DNA from: Candidatus Latescibacterota bacterium
Lineage (GTDB): Bacteria; Latescibacterota; 4484-107
Length of the DNA: 6,336 nt
Reading direction: 5' to 3'
Assembly: GCA_030613045.1 (NCBI GenBank)
Contig: JAUWMS010000157.1
Coordinates: 1-6,336 of the forward strand
The stretch's first letter is position 1, and every line of letters begins with the position of its first letter. This document shows, one piece after another, positions 1 through 6,001 of this stretch. The position numbers were made by a program, and so were the translations under genes. Below the pieces are notes generated by a model. It was not told the origin of the DNA and did not search any database. It saw only the letters and a list, made by a program, of their open reading frames with translations.

Positions 1-155
1 CCGGGAACGTGATCGTGATGGGCGAACCGGGAATTAAGTACGATGTCATTGTACATGTCATGGATGCCGCGAAGTGGGGAGAAGATGAGGAGGGAGGCAG
101 AATCAGTTTGTTTCCGGGAATCTTGCTCTCTCCGGGGAAAGTTCAAGTCCAATAA
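1..155 (+). CDS. ExbD/TolR-family protein, C-terminal fragment
   Basis: The reading frame is open from base 3 to the TAA at 153-155 and gives the last 50 residues of a protein cut by the window edge. It begins GNVIVMGEPGIKYDVIVHVM and ends LLSPGKVQVQ. In ExbD/TolR proteins the periplasmic domain has this order: a short strand (here VIVMGEP), a 'Y..V..VMD.A' helix, then a strand with a hydrophobic/Gly ending. ExbD/TolR proteins sit in the inner membrane with ExbB/TolQ and use the proton gradient to energise a TonB/TolA-like protein. The membrane helix lies outside the window. The stop codon overlaps the ribosome binding site of the next gene, also an ExbD homologue, so the two are almost certainly co-transcribed. 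The family call rests on the C-terminal pattern and the neighbour; the fragment is short. Confidence 0.75.
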   Translation, partial: GNVIVMGEPGIKYDVIVHVMDAAKWGEDEEGGRISLFPGILLSPGKVQVQ

Positions 156-161
156 AGGAGG
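154..161 (+). promoter_or_regulatory. Ribosome binding site for the second ExbD-like gene
   Basis: AAAGGAGG overlaps the stop codon of the upstream gene and lies 6 nt before the ATG at 168. It fixes the start of the second ExbD-like gene and indicates close translational coupling. Confidence 0.85.
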
Positions 162-167
162 ACGTCA

Positions 168-671
168 ATGCCTGCGGTATCGCGTTCAAAAAAACACAGG
201 GCCAAATCGTCTTCAGGTGAAACGTTGAATTTGACCTCCATGATGGACATGTTCACCATTATCCTGGTCTTCCTGCTTAAGAGCTATTCGGCCACAGGAA
301 AAATGATCACCATCCCGGAGGGATATACATTGCCGGAGTCCATCGCGGAGGAAGTTCCTGTGTTGGCCGTAAACATCTCGGTGGACAACGAATACATTAT
401 GGTGGACGACGCGTTGCGGATCAGAGTGGACCAGTGCAGGACGGGTTACGGTCCTCCCTATATTATTGACCCCCTGAAGCAAGTTCTTCTGGAAAAAGCC
501 GCAAAACAGAAACTCGTTGTGGAGAAGCTTGGCCAGTCCTTTGAAGGAGAGGTCAATATCATGGGCGACAAAGACATTGACCTCGATCTTCTGATCAAAG
601 TGATGGGTACGTGTGGGCAAAGCCGATTCGGCAAGATCAAGCTGTTAGTGTCCCAGTCCCAGAGTCAATGA
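168..671 (+). CDS. ExbD/TolR-family biopolymer transport protein
   Basis: This complete 167-residue protein has the usual size and layout for the ExbD/TolR family. A basic, Ser/Lys-rich cytoplasmic tail (residues 1-18) is followed by LNLTSMMDMFTIILVFLLKS, matching the family's single membrane helix with a membrane-embedded Asp (D27 here), the residue implicated in proton coupling. The remainder (about 43-167) is a periplasmic domain ending in a D-L-D-L-L-I-K-V-M...G-K-I-K-L-L-V pattern typical of ExbD. It should work with an ExbB/TolQ-like partner outside the window and with the TonB-like protein encoded next. Two cysteines (C88 and one in GTCGQ) lie on the periplasmic side, which is uncommon in the family. 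The start is supported by a good ribosome binding site 6 nt upstream. The ExbD family is clear; the cargo or surface process is not. Confidence 0.9.
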   Translation: MPAVSRSKKHRAKSSSGETLNLTSMMDMFTIILVFLLKSYSATGKMITIPEGYTLPESIAEEVPVLAVNISVDNEYIMVDDALRIRVDQCRTGYGPPYIIDPLKQVLLEKAAKQKLVVEKLGQSFEGEVNIMGDKDIDLDLLIKVMGTCGQSRFGKIKLLVSQSQSQ

Positions 672-698
672 ACAAACGTACGGCCCCTTGGCGGGCTG

Positions 699-705
699 AG
701 GAGGT
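699..705 (+). promoter_or_regulatory. Ribosome binding site selecting a GTG start
   Basis: AGGAGGT lies about 8-9 nt upstream of the GTG at 714. An ATG at 707 is closer but in another frame, so this site supports GTG 714 as the start of the TonB-like gene. An in-frame ATG at 732 lacks such a site. Confidence 0.7.
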
Positions 706-713
706 GATGGGCA

Positions 714-1781
714 GTGAATCGGGTAGCCGTTATGACCTTTCCGGATGCGCTGAAAAAAAAGCCGTTTCAGGAGGTGAACTGGCCTTTTTTGGGTGTCGCT
801 CTGATCTCCCTGATCGTTCTCTCGACGCTTGTTACTTTGGGGAATCACACACTGAACTTTGCCGAACCCGTGTTGAGCGAGGATGCCGCATCGTACTATG
901 TGGATCTGATACTGGGCGCTTCGGAAAAGATAGCCCCTTTGGAAGAAGTGAAGGTGGAGACAGAAAAACTGGCCGTTGGTGCGGAGACCGTGGATGAGGA
1001 GTTTGCAGAGCCCGAGGAGATGGACGCCGCTCCGGAGGAGCCCGCTGTCGAGGCGCGGCAGAGGCAGGAAACGGTACGGGAGGAGCGAAGGCAGGCCGCC
1101 GGAGCTCGCGTAGCCAAAGCGAAGGAGGCGCAGGCAGCCGCGTTGGAAAGCTCGGGACTTTTGGCTATGCTTACAGTGGCTGCGCCCACGGGAGGTGCAC
1201 GCACTTCGGGGACCGGAACAGCTGCGGGCGGCGGCGTAAGTGCCTTCGGCGTTTCGGATTTGGGTACAGAATTCGGTGTCAGTGCTGACCTTTCCAAAGA
1301 CAGACGTGTGAGCAGCCGCGTCAGAGGCTCGAAGACTGAAATTAAAGCGCAGATGGCGAGGGCCAAAGAACTCGAGGCGACCATGACCGAAGCTGAAGTC
1401 GGAACTGCGGAAGCTTTGGCGGACGCTCAAATCGAAGTCAAGATGTCGGGACCGACCAAAATAGATGAGATTGCCGAAACCACAGCCGGAATAGACGCCG
1501 ATGCCATCGAAGCGATGATCACCCGGCACCGTGCCCAAATTGCTTACTGCTACCAACGTGAGCTCAAGAGCAATCCGGGACTGAAGGGGAGAGTCGTCGT
1601 GCGTTTCACTGTTCGGGCCAATGGAAGAGTAACGGGGGCCAAAGTGGTTCAGTCCACGATGGGAAATGCGAAGGTGGAGCGTTGTATTGTCGGAATTATC
1701 CGGAGATTCAAGTTTGAGACCGTAGGAAAGGAGAAGGGGAATCTGACGTACGAGTATCCCTTCATTTTCTCACCGAAGTAG
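714..1781 (+). CDS. TonB-like energy transducer with AgmX/PglI-type C-terminal domain
   Basis: This 355-residue protein has a short cytoplasmic N-terminus and one membrane helix (about residues 24-43, WPFLGVALISLIVLSTLVTL). A long periplasmic linker follows: acidic (about 76-110), then Arg/Lys/Ala-rich (111-145), then Gly/Thr-rich after an SSGLLAMLTVAAP segment (147-175). The C-terminal domain (about 262-355) carries AIEAMITRHRAQIAYCYQRE and RVVVRFTVRANGRVTGAKVV, then a second Cys (C324) and RRFKFE. This is the AgmX/PglI-type TonB-related fold with its usual pair of cysteines (C279, C324). Such proteins are thought to pass ExbB-ExbD energy to envelope partners; AgmX and PglI were linked to gliding motility in myxobacteria. 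Two ExbD-like genes directly upstream and a terminator directly downstream make this the last gene of the operon. It starts with GTG. The linker is Glu/Ala/Arg-rich rather than Pro-rich as in classical TonB. The partner receptor cannot be told from the sequence. Confidence 0.88.
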   Translation: MNRVAVMTFPDALKKKPFQEVNWPFLGVALISLIVLSTLVTLGNHTLNFAEPVLSEDAASYYVDLILGASEKIAPLEEVKVETEKLAVGAETVDEEFAEPEEMDAAPEEPAVEARQRQETVREERRQAAGARVAKAKEAQAAALESSGLLAMLTVAAPTGGARTSGTGTAAGGGVSAFGVSDLGTEFGVSADLSKDRRVSSRVRGSKTEIKAQMARAKELEATMTEAEVGTAEALADAQIEVKMSGPTKIDEIAETTAGIDADAIEAMITRHRAQIAYCYQRELKSNPGLKGRVVVRFTVRANGRVTGAKVVQSTMGNAKVERCIVGIIRRFKFETVGKEKGNLTYEYPFIFSPK

Positions 1782-1805
1782 ATACTATACATAGAGCAAA
1801 CGATG

Positions 1806-1840
1806 AAGGCCACGAAGAGGTTATAATTCGTGGCCTTTTT
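1806..1840 (+). terminator. Rho-independent terminator of the ExbD/TonB-like operon
   Basis: AAGGCCACGAA (1806-1816) pairs perfectly with TTCGTGGCCTT (1827-1837) around a 10-nt loop, and the descending arm runs into TTTTT (1836-1840). It lies 25 nt after the TonB-like stop codon. On the opposite strand the same hairpin lacks a good T-tract (it is followed by CATCGTTT), so termination there would be weaker. Confidence 0.9.
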
Positions 1841-1850
1841 GCGTTTGAAA

Positions 1851-1868
1851 CACGGGTTGTATTCCGTG
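1851..1868 (-). terminator. Short hairpin after recG, possible weak terminator
   Basis: CACGG (1851-1855) and CCGTG (1864-1868) form a 5-bp stem with an 8-nt loop. Read on the - strand, downstream of recG, it is followed by only TTTC. It may help end the recG transcript together with the larger hairpin at 1806-1837, but on its own it is weak. Confidence 0.3.
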
Positions 1869-1928
1869 CCTTTGCGCTCTGTAGTTTTCAATTTGCACTG
1901 CGCAATGACGGCTTTTCCGAGTCGTTCG

Positions 1929-4109
1929 CTACTCCACCTCCATCAGGCGCATCCTGTCCCGGGAACTTTTCGCGAAGACCGTTCGAATCCTTTGATGTGC
2001 CGCTTCTCCCAACGAAGGATCGTCCTTGATCAGCGAAAACGCCTCCCGACGGGCCATCTGAAGCAGTGCGGCGTCTTGCACCAAGTCGGCTATGCGCAGC
2101 TCTGGCATTCCGGATTGTTTCGTTCCGAAAAAGGTCCCCGGACCGCGAAGTTCCAAATCAATCTCGGCGATCTCAAAGCCATCGTGGGTTCTCGTCATCG
2201 CTCCGAGCCGCATTTTGGCCTCATCCGACAAGTGTTCGTCGGTGATCAACACACAATAGGAAAGATGGTTTCCCCGCCCCACACGACCTCTCAACTGGTG
2301 AAGCTGCGTCAACCCAAACCGCTCCGCATGCTCGACGATCATAAGCGTGGCATTGGGCACATCCATCCCCACCTCGATCACCGTGGTGCTCACCAAAACG
2401 TCCACCTCGCCGGTCTGGAACGCCCGCATAATGCCCTCTTTCTCCTCGTTGCTCATCCTGCCGTGCAGCAATTTCAGACGGAGATCGGTTAGGGGGCCGT
2501 GTCGAAGTTCCTCGTAACTTTCCGCGGCCGCTCTCAGATCCATCTTCTCCGATTCCTCCACCAGCGGATATACAATATAAGCCTGCCTTCCCTCGCGTAC
2601 CTGATCCCGAACGAATCGAAACACCCCGTCTCGGCTCGACGAGGCCCGCCACACCGTTCGGACGGGTCTGCGCCCCGGGGGCATCTCGTCCAGGATGGAG
2701 ACGTCCAGGTCTCCGTACATCGTCAAGCTGAGGGTGCGCGGAATGGGCGTGGCGGTCATCACCAGCACGTCGGGCTTCCTCCCCTTTTCGCCCAGCATCT
2801 TCCGCTGAATTACGCCGAACCGGTGCTGTTCGTCAATGACCACCAACCCTAAGCGATGAAAGGTGATATTCTCCTGAATGAGGGCATGCGTGCCCACGAC
2901 AACCTGAGCTGCTCCATCGGCGATCTCGTTCAACGCCCGCTCGCGCTGAGCCTTTTTCATTCCGCCCACCAACAGTACCACGTGCACTCCAAGCTCCTCA
3001 AACAGACGGTGCGTGGTCAAAAAATGCTGCTCGGATAGAATCTCAGTGGGCGCCATCAGTGCGGTCTGATGTCCGTTTTCCACGGCGATCAACATGCTCA
3101 TCAACGCCACCATGGTTTTCCCGGAACCCACATCCCCCTGAAGAAGCCGGTTCATCGGCCTGGGGCATTTCATATCCGCCCGGATCTCCCGCATCACCCG
3201 CTTTTGCGCTTCCGTCAGAACGAACGGGAGCCGGTGCAACAGCTTCGCCAGGCTTTCGCCCACACAAGGGAATACGATGCCGTCCGGCTCCGCGATCCGG
3301 CGCTGTCGTTGTTGAGCCAGACGCACCTGCATAGAGAACAACTCGTCGAATGCCAACCGCCTCCGGGCGGCCTCGCCTTCCTCCGAAGAGGACGGGAAAT
3401 GGATCGCAACCAGCGCCTCGGAAAGCGGAAGCAGGTCACCGCGTCGGCGGATCGTCTCCGGAAGCGCATCGCGGATAGAAGCTCCCACTTCGTCAAGACC
3501 CCGCTTGATGATCCGACGAAATCCCCTGCTGTCCAATCCCGCGTTTTTGAGTTCCGCATTGGAAGGATACAGCGGAATAACCCGCCCGGTATGCAGCAGA
3601 TCCGTCTCGCCTTTGGAGGACAGAATTTCAAACTCCGGGTGCGTGATCTGTTTCTCTCCGTAAAGCGTCACCTTGCCGCTCACCGCCACCAGATCCCCCA
3701 CGCAGAATAGCTTCTGCATGTAGCGCGTCCCGCTGAACCAGACGCAAGAAAGAAAGCCCGTCTCGTCCCCAAGCGTCAGGACAAAACGGGCCTTCCCCCG
3801 CTTCGCGCTTTTTCGCATTCCAAAGCGTTCCACGCGACCGAGCACCGTCACCTCTTCTCCGAGAGAAAGCTGTGAGATGGGCAGAATTTTGCTGCGATCT
3901 ATGTAGCGACGCGGAATATAGTACAGCAGATCTTCAACCGTCTCCACGCCCACGGACGCAAGCACCTGAGCGCGTTTCGGGCCAATACCCGGAAGCGCGT
4001 GGACTGGTTGGGTGGGAAGGATGGATGTGTCCTCATTTGTGTTCACGGTTGATGATTGGTGATTGGTTAATTGATGATTGGTGCGGTGGACTTGGTAATT
4101 CGCGTACAT
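1929..4109 (-). CDS. recG: ATP-dependent DNA helicase RecG
   Basis: The 726-residue product carries the full RecG architecture. A helix-hairpin-helix-like LPGIGPKRAQVL (about 39-50) is followed by DLLYYIPRRYIDR and an OB-fold wedge domain (about 75-165). The helicase core has Walker A GDVGSGKT (325-332), the DEQH box (426-429), TATPIPRTLSLTMYGDLDVS (452-471), TTVIEVGMDVPNA (575-587) and QLRGRVGRG (605-613). A C-terminal RGPGTFFGTKQSG segment (655-667) follows. RecG remodels stalled replication forks and branched DNA in the cytoplasm. Nothing is truncated; E. coli RecG is about 693 residues. The extra length is mainly at the N-terminus, where residues 9-20 come from a short DNA repeat. ATG 4109 is the first in-frame start after the TlpA-like gene's stop (4140) but has no visible ribosome binding site. 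GTG 4046 is an alternative start that would remove the odd segment. The gene is last in the minus-strand cluster. Confidence 0.97.
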   Translation of the reverse strand: MYANYQVHRTNHQLTNHQSSTVNTNEDTSILPTQPVHALPGIGPKRAQVLASVGVETVEDLLYYIPRRYIDRSKILPISQLSLGEEVTVLGRVERFGMRKSAKRGKARFVLTLGDETGFLSCVWFSGTRYMQKLFCVGDLVAVSGKVTLYGEKQITHPEFEILSSKGETDLLHTGRVIPLYPSNAELKNAGLDSRGFRRIIKRGLDEVGASIRDALPETIRRRGDLLPLSEALVAIHFPSSSEEGEAARRRLAFDELFSMQVRLAQQRQRRIAEPDGIVFPCVGESLAKLLHRLPFVLTEAQKRVMREIRADMKCPRPMNRLLQGDVGSGKTMVALMSMLIAVENGHQTALMAPTEILSEQHFLTTHRLFEELGVHVVLLVGGMKKAQRERALNEIADGAAQVVVGTHALIQENITFHRLGLVVIDEQHRFGVIQRKMLGEKGRKPDVLVMTATPIPRTLSLTMYGDLDVSILDEMPPGRRPVRTVWRASSSRDGVFRFVRDQVREGRQAYIVYPLVEESEKMDLRAAAESYEELRHGPLTDLRLKLLHGRMSNEEKEGIMRAFQTGEVDVLVSTTVIEVGMDVPNATLMIVEHAERFGLTQLHQLRGRVGRGNHLSYCVLITDEHLSDEAKMRLGAMTRTHDGFEIAEIDLELRGPGTFFGTKQSGMPELRIADLVQDAALLQMARREAFSLIKDDPSLGEAAHQRIRTVFAKSSRDRMRLMEVE
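4049..4083 (-). repeat. Short direct repeats (ACCAATC-type) inside the 5' end of recG
   Basis: TTGATGATTGGTG occurs at 4049-4061 and again at 4071-4083, with a third partial GATTGGT at 4061-4067 between them. On the recG strand this reads as irregularly repeated ACCAATC/CACCAATCATCAA words, coding for TNHQLTNHQSS at residues 10-20. The stretch is more AT-rich than the rest of recG and precedes the conserved RecG region, which starts near residue 35. Confidence 0.75.
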
Positions 4110-4139
4110 TCGCGGTGGAATTCGTAGTTGGGCAAGGGA

Positions 4140-4700
4140 TTATTTCCCGCGCTGAAGCAAGGTCTTGATGTCGTTTTCAAAAACCTCCTTGCTTCGAACG
4201 CCCTCGTAGCGTTTGTAGATCCGCCCCTTCTGGTCTATGATGAACGTGGTGGGAATGCCCCGAAATCCTCCGAACGCGCGGGCCACCTCTTGTTTTCTGT
4301 CAATCATTCTGACGGGATAGTTGATCTTGTAGCGCTCCACAAAGGATCGCACCTTTTCCGACCCCTCGCGGTCCAGGGAAATGCCGATGATCTCGACCTT
4401 TTGATCTTTATACATTTTGTAGAGTTCAACGAAATCCGGGATCTCCATCCGGCACGGGCCGCACCACGAAGCCCAGAAATTCACGAACGTGATCTTCCCC
4501 TGATAGTCCGATTTCATCGGATTCCCGTCCAGGTCCTTCAGACTGAACTGCGGGGCAAGGTTGGCATCAGCCTTTTGGGCAATATTCGGATTGTTTTTCG
4601 GGGCAAACTTGGCATCGGGCTGCGGCGATTCGCACGCTCCCCAGAGCATGATTCCGAAAAGACACAGCATAAGCAGGACAACCTTTTTCCCTCGAGTCAT
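4140..4700 (-). CDS. TlpA/ResA-like thioredoxin-fold protein, probable lipoprotein
   Basis: The 186-residue product has a basic N-terminus and hydrophobic signal segment (MTRGKKVVLLMLCLFGIML), then WGAC with Cys at 23, consistent with a lipoprotein signal peptide although Trp at -3 is atypical. A short disordered stretch precedes a TlpA/AhpC-type thioredoxin domain (about 48-184). It contains FSLKDLDGN, FVNFWASWCGPCRMEIPDF with the redox pair C80/C83, IIGISLDREG, and GIPTTFIID with the cis-proline P150. Such proteins are membrane-anchored thiol oxidoreductases outside the inner membrane, often serving cytochrome c maturation or thiol reduction; the partner here is unknown. ATG 4700 is preferred over an upstream start at 4748 because GAGGAGG lies 6 nt before it and the signal peptide then begins correctly. 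It lies between the permease (77 nt upstream) and recG (30 nt downstream), probably in one transcript. Confidence 0.92.
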   Translation of the reverse strand: MTRGKKVVLLMLCLFGIMLWGACESPQPDAKFAPKNNPNIAQKADANLAPQFSLKDLDGNPMKSDYQGKITFVNFWASWCGPCRMEIPDFVELYKMYKDQKVEIIGISLDREGSEKVRSFVERYKINYPVRMIDRKQEVARAFGGFRGIPTTFIIDQKGRIYKRYEGVRSKEVFENDIKTLLQRGK

Positions 4701-4706
4701 GGTATT

Positions 4707-4713
4707 CCTCCTC
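4707..4713 (-). promoter_or_regulatory. Ribosome binding site fixing the TlpA-like start
   Basis: GAGGAGG on the - strand lies 6 nt upstream of ATG 4700. It argues for this start over the longer in-frame option that begins 48 nt earlier. Confidence 0.85.
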
Positions 4714-4777
4714 TTGGTTGTAGATTTTAACGAGCACCGCAGAGACACCAGGAATACGGGGTCTCTTGCGAGAGTGA

Positions 4778-5527
4778 TCAGTCCGACATGCCCAACACCA
4801 ATTGTTCCCGACGAAAAGATCGGATGGCCAGAATTGAGAGGATGGTGGTCAACAAAAGGACAATGCCGAAACCAGCCATCACGGAGAGCCAGTCCAACGT
4901 AAGCAGCGCCAGCACAAAGAACAGGGGGAGAAGAATCGCCAGGTTGATCACGCCGGTAATCCGCTGCGCGGCCCGCACGCTCTCCGCCCGGAGGGAGACG
5001 AATACGCCTATCCCGGTCGCCAACGCCACCATCGCCGCCGAGAGTCCAAACAGGGCAAAAAGCGCGGGAGGCGAATACAGGAAGAGGCCTTTCCCGCTTG
5101 CCTCGATCCGCCAGTATGCGTTGATCGTCCCCATCCCCATCCCCACCACCATCAGCACCTGAATGTACGAGAAGGCAAAGACCGACAAGCTTTTCCCCAG
5201 GAACAACGCCTTCTCATCCAATCGGGTCGCCAACAACGTCTCCAAAGTCTTTCGCTCCCGCTCTCCCGCAAAACAGTCCGTCACGAACGGAAACGTTACC
5301 ACAAAGGGCACGAATACAAAATGGAACCCTAAGAGATAGGTCTCCGCAATCCAGTATGGCCCTTGGGAATACGGAATAAATACCCCGAATATGATGCCGA
5401 GTATCGCGATCTGCATCGTGAGAATTTTTGTACTCCGGGACGCAAAAAGTTCCTTCAGTTCCTTCTCCGCTACGATCAAACTATCTCGGATCATCGCTTC
5501 CATTCGTGTTTGTAGTGAGGGATTCAT
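4778..5527 (-). CDS. ABC-2 type transporter permease
   Basis: The 249-residue product begins with a cytoplasmic amphipathic N-terminus (IVAEKELKELFASRSTK, about 18-34). About six membrane helices follow (roughly 35-52, 62-83, 113-134, 150-178, 188-210, 213-235). After helix 2 comes DCFAGERERKTLETLLATR (84-102), the signature of NatB-like ABC-2 permeases (D.xxGERERgTLExLL). These form the membrane channel of ATP-driven exporters; the substrate cannot be inferred. The partner ATPase, usually encoded just upstream, is not in the window. A sigma70-like promoter and repeats occupy that position instead. ATG 5527 is chosen because GGGGA precedes it closely; an in-frame GTG at 5542 would add 5 residues and has no ribosome binding site. 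The TlpA-like gene follows after 77 nt. Confidence 0.88.
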   Translation of the reverse strand: MNPSLQTRMEAMIRDSLIVAEKELKELFASRSTKILTMQIAILGIIFGVFIPYSQGPYWIAETYLLGFHFVFVPFVVTFPFVTDCFAGERERKTLETLLATRLDEKALFLGKSLSVFAFSYIQVLMVVGMGMGTINAYWRIEASGKGLFLYSPPALFALFGLSAAMVALATGIGVFVSLRAESVRAAQRITGVINLAILLPLFFVLALLTLDWLSVMAGFGIVLLLTTILSILAIRSFRREQLVLGMSD

Positions 5528-5591
5528 TTTCCCCGTATGCACGGAAGAACACTTGATACGATTTCACGAAAACTACGTGGTAACCTGCCAT

Positions 5592-5620
5592 AATATATCA
5601 CATTTTTCCAAAAATGCCAA
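5592..5620 (-). promoter_or_regulatory. Sigma70-like promoter for the permease/TlpA-like/recG cluster
   Basis: On the - strand TTGGCA (5620-5615) and TATATT (5597-5592) are separated by exactly 17 nt. Each hexamer matches the bacterial consensus at 5 of 6 bases. A T-rich run lies just upstream of the -35 box (plus-strand A-run 5622-5629). Transcription would start near 5585, leaving a leader of about 57 nt before ATG 5527. The position fits the first gene of the minus-strand cluster. Confidence 0.6.
5601..5616. promoter_or_regulatory. Perfect palindrome in the promoter spacer, candidate operator
   Basis: CATTTTT-CC-AAAAATG is a perfect 7+2+7 inverted repeat. It fills most of the spacer of the predicted promoter and overlaps the last two bases of its -35 box. 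This is a typical place for a dimeric repressor to bind, but no cognate regulator is in the window. The same symmetry could reflect intrinsic DNA curvature or cruciform potential. Confidence 0.45.
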
Positions 5621-5743
5621 ACAAAAAAATAGACGTTTCCTCCCAGAGTTATGAGAAGAAACGCTCCGGCCGTGTAAAATCACTCCTTACCTTTCCAGGA
5701 CATCCGCCCTTTCTGATCTTTTCCAGGTCTGCCCGCGTCACAC

Positions 5744-5762
5744 TCCGGCATTTGCCGCCGGA
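5744..5762. repeat. Small GC hairpin of unknown role
   Basis: TCCGGC (5744-5749) pairs with GCCGGA (5757-5762) around ATTTGCC. No T-tract follows, so it is not an obvious terminator. It lies just before the first GGATTATTC repeat unit. Confidence 0.45.
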
Positions 5763-5770
5763 AGTTCTGT

Positions 5771-5854
5771 AGCTTGGATTATTCACAAGTCCCGGGTGCG
5801 CTCCGGCTTCAGGCTTTTCTTAAAAATAGCATTTTGAAGCTGGAAATCCAAAAC
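5771..5854 (+). repeat. Hairpin-forming repeat unit, copy 1
   Basis: This unit begins AGCTTGGATTATTCACAAGT, has TTCAGGCTTT in the middle (5808-5817) and ends CCAAAAC (5848-5854). The second copy at 6002-6090 has the same blocks in the same order with small length differences. CCGGCTTCA (5803-5811) pairs with TGAAGCTGG (5835-5843), giving 9 pairs including one G-U. Compared with copy 2, stem pair C5807-G5839 has become T6040-A6069 with pairing kept. Confidence 0.65.
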
Positions 5855-5866
5855 ACTCGGCTGCAC

Positions 5867-5887
5867 AACCTGCATTATTCATAAACT
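5867..5887 (+). repeat. GCATTATTCATAAA motif, left arm of the 17-bp inverted repeat
   Basis: AACCTGCATTATTCATAAAC belongs to the same word family as the starts of the two hairpin units (ttGGATTATTCaCAA and ctGGATTATTCgCAA). Its CCTGCATTATTCATAAA core (5869-5885) is exactly repeated in inverted orientation at 6136-6152. Confidence 0.8.
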
Positions 5888-5911
5888 TCAGCTATGAAGG
5901 CCGGAAATTCA

Positions 5912-5996
5912 GGAGGCCAAATAAACCCGTAAACGGGTAACTCCGACACCCGATGAGCCGGAGGCCAATAAAGAGACGGAGTTCCCGCTTTAGCGG
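5912..5996. repeat. Two tandem GGAGGCCAA(A)TAAA-plus-hairpin units
   Basis: GGAGGCCAAATAAA (5912-5925) and GGAGGCCAATAAA (5960-5972) are 48 nt apart. Each is followed by a small hairpin: ACCCGT-AA-ACGGGT (5925-5938) after the first and CCGC-TTTA-GCGG (5985-5996) after the second. AACTCCG (5939-5945) can pair with CGGAGTT (5977-5983), enclosing the second unit's start, or CTCCG can pair with the nearer CGGAG (5959-5963). The block sits between the two GGATTATTC repeat copies. Function unknown; no coding potential is seen. Confidence 0.65.
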
Positions 5997-6001
5997 TTTA
6001 T

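Noticed and set aside
645..1556. Long 303-residue minus-strand open frame opposite the TonB-like gene
   Set aside because: It is a shadow of the plus-strand gene, with low-complexity composition, no ribosome binding site and no recognisable domain, while the plus-strand product has clear family features.
1830..3710. Several plus-strand open frames opposite recG (for example 1830-2492 and 3069-3710)
   Set aside because: They are antisense to well-conserved helicase motifs, have no recognisable domains, and arise from the codon bias of recG.
4714..4760. Possible internal promoter before the TlpA-like gene (TTCCTG, about 19 nt, TAAAAT on the - strand)
   Set aside because: The -35 match is weak and the spacing long. 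The 77-nt gap is compatible with simple co-transcription from the permease promoter.
4747..4774. Hairpins around the permease stop codon (GAGACACC/GGGGTCTC and CTCT/AGAG)
   Set aside because: Stems are short or mismatched and no T-tract follows on the - strand, so there is no support for a terminator between permease and the TlpA-like gene.
5649..5819. Minus-strand open frame of 56 residues (contains YRTSGGKCRSVTRADLEKIR)
   Set aside because: It has no ATG, begins inside the hairpin repeat unit after a stop codon, has no ribosome binding site at a usable start, and matches no family I recognise. It could be the tail of a broken gene, but the sequence does not show it.
5869..6000. CRISPR array or known riboswitch in the repeat cluster
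   Set aside because: There are no regularly spaced identical repeats with unique spacers, and none of the conserved cores of riboswitch classes I know (for example cobalamin or cyclic-di-GMP) is visible.
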